Below are positions 13,116 through 13,441 of a stretch of 13,441 nt of DNA, piece by piece; within the stretch, counting starts at the first letter, position 1, and the number at the start of each line of letters is the position of its first letter. The stretch is from JALEVB01 sp022768265. Its GTDB lineage: Bacteria > Bacillota_I > Bacilli_A > Erysipelotrichales > Erysipelotrichaceae. Location: assembly GCA_034168985.1 (NCBI GenBank), contig JAXFJE010000001.1:1-13441 (forward strand), given 5' to 3'. The notes below the pieces were generated by a model. The model did not search any database, was not told where the DNA came from, and saw only the letters and a list, made by a program, of their open reading frames with translations. Made by a program: the position numbers and the translations under genes.

Positions 13116-13441
13116 TTAAAATTTAATCAATTCATCAATCTTATAATCAATTGTTCCATCTTCATGCAAGTAGCTTGGTCTTTCATTGGAATTTTTGATA
13201 TGTTCATCATTAAGTGTTGTTAAAGCTTTGTAGATATATAGTTTCCCTATCGTTGAATCTATTTCTTTTACAAAGTTTTCATCCCTTAAATCAACACCCA
13301 ACAATTTTGCTTTTTCTAATTCTTCTGCTGTATACCATTGAAATACATAATCATCAGGAATTGCTATGCATTTAGAACTATCGATACAATCAGGATTGCT
13401 TGAGTTTATCTGGAAATAAAAACATCCTTGGCTTTTATTAT
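13116..13441 (-). CDS. Partial gene of unknown function (C-terminal 107 residues)
   Basis: The minus frame is open from the right edge to TAA (13118-13116). It reads from FYFQINSSNPDCIDSSK through AIPDDYVFQWYTAEELEKAK and GVDLRDENFVKEIDSTIGK to a charged C-terminus ending KIDELIKF. It is soluble in character, with three cysteines near the edge. A TTG at 13304 is not a convincing start, because the frame and its amino-acid composition continue unbroken to the window edge. I do not recognise the family. Confidence 0.6.
   Translation of the reverse strand, partial: NKSQGCFYFQINSSNPDCIDSSKCIAIPDDYVFQWYTAEELEKAKLLGVDLRDENFVKEIDSTIGKLYIYKALTTLNDEHIKNSNERPSYLHEDGTIDYKIDELIKF

Overview
The window is AT-rich with strong AGGAGG-type ribosome binding sites. 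It carries a Tn916/ICEBs1-type relaxase, a TnpW/large serine recombinase pair, a BlaI/M56-peptidase pair and an LPXTG-family pilin. Together these indicate a low-GC Bacillota, most likely a gut Clostridia or Erysipelotrichia; I cannot name the species. No rRNA, tRNA or CRISPR array was seen.

Region 1 (about 1-5210, all genes on the minus strand) reads as a compact integrative mobilizable element (IME). From right to left it holds: a DUF2500 protein and a polytopic membrane protein in one operon (4982-3945); a GC-rich, dyad-rich block with a Tn916/ICEBs1-like oriT core (3767-3791); a two-gene cargo of DUF3781 and a GyrI-like effector-binding protein (3375-2666) lying between two copies of a 23-bp direct repeat, each paired with an intrinsic terminator; the MobT relaxase (2538-1324); a roughly 680-bp array of degenerate 60-70-bp units (about 640-1320); a small TnpW-like protein with an ATT codon where the start should be (314-147); and the first 11 codons of what looks like a large serine recombinase running off the left edge (35-1). 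No coupling ATPase or type IV secretion genes are present, so transfer would have to borrow a resident conjugative element.

Region 2 (5211-6902, minus) is an isopeptide-type shaft pilin with signal peptide, pilin lysine motif and E-box. It stops without any LPXTG sorting signal exactly where the IME begins. The simplest reading is that the IME is inserted in the 3' end of the pilin gene and the missing anchor lies beyond the recombinase, outside the window.

Region 3 (6972-8444, plus) is a BlaI/MecI-type repressor overlapping an M56 (BlaR1/MecR1-like) membrane metallopeptidase that lacks the penicillin-sensing domain. It is divergent from the pilin.

Region 4 (12361-8479, minus) is an ABC transporter operon: two decayed permease genes, an intact MacB/LolD-type ATPase, then two intact permeases homologous to the decayed pair. 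CTACA/TGTAG half-sites lie in both the BlaI promoter and the ABC operon promoter. This suggests one regulon: signal, then M56 cleavage of the repressor, then expression of the transporter and possibly the pilin. The right edge holds a small membrane protein and a partial gene of unknown function.
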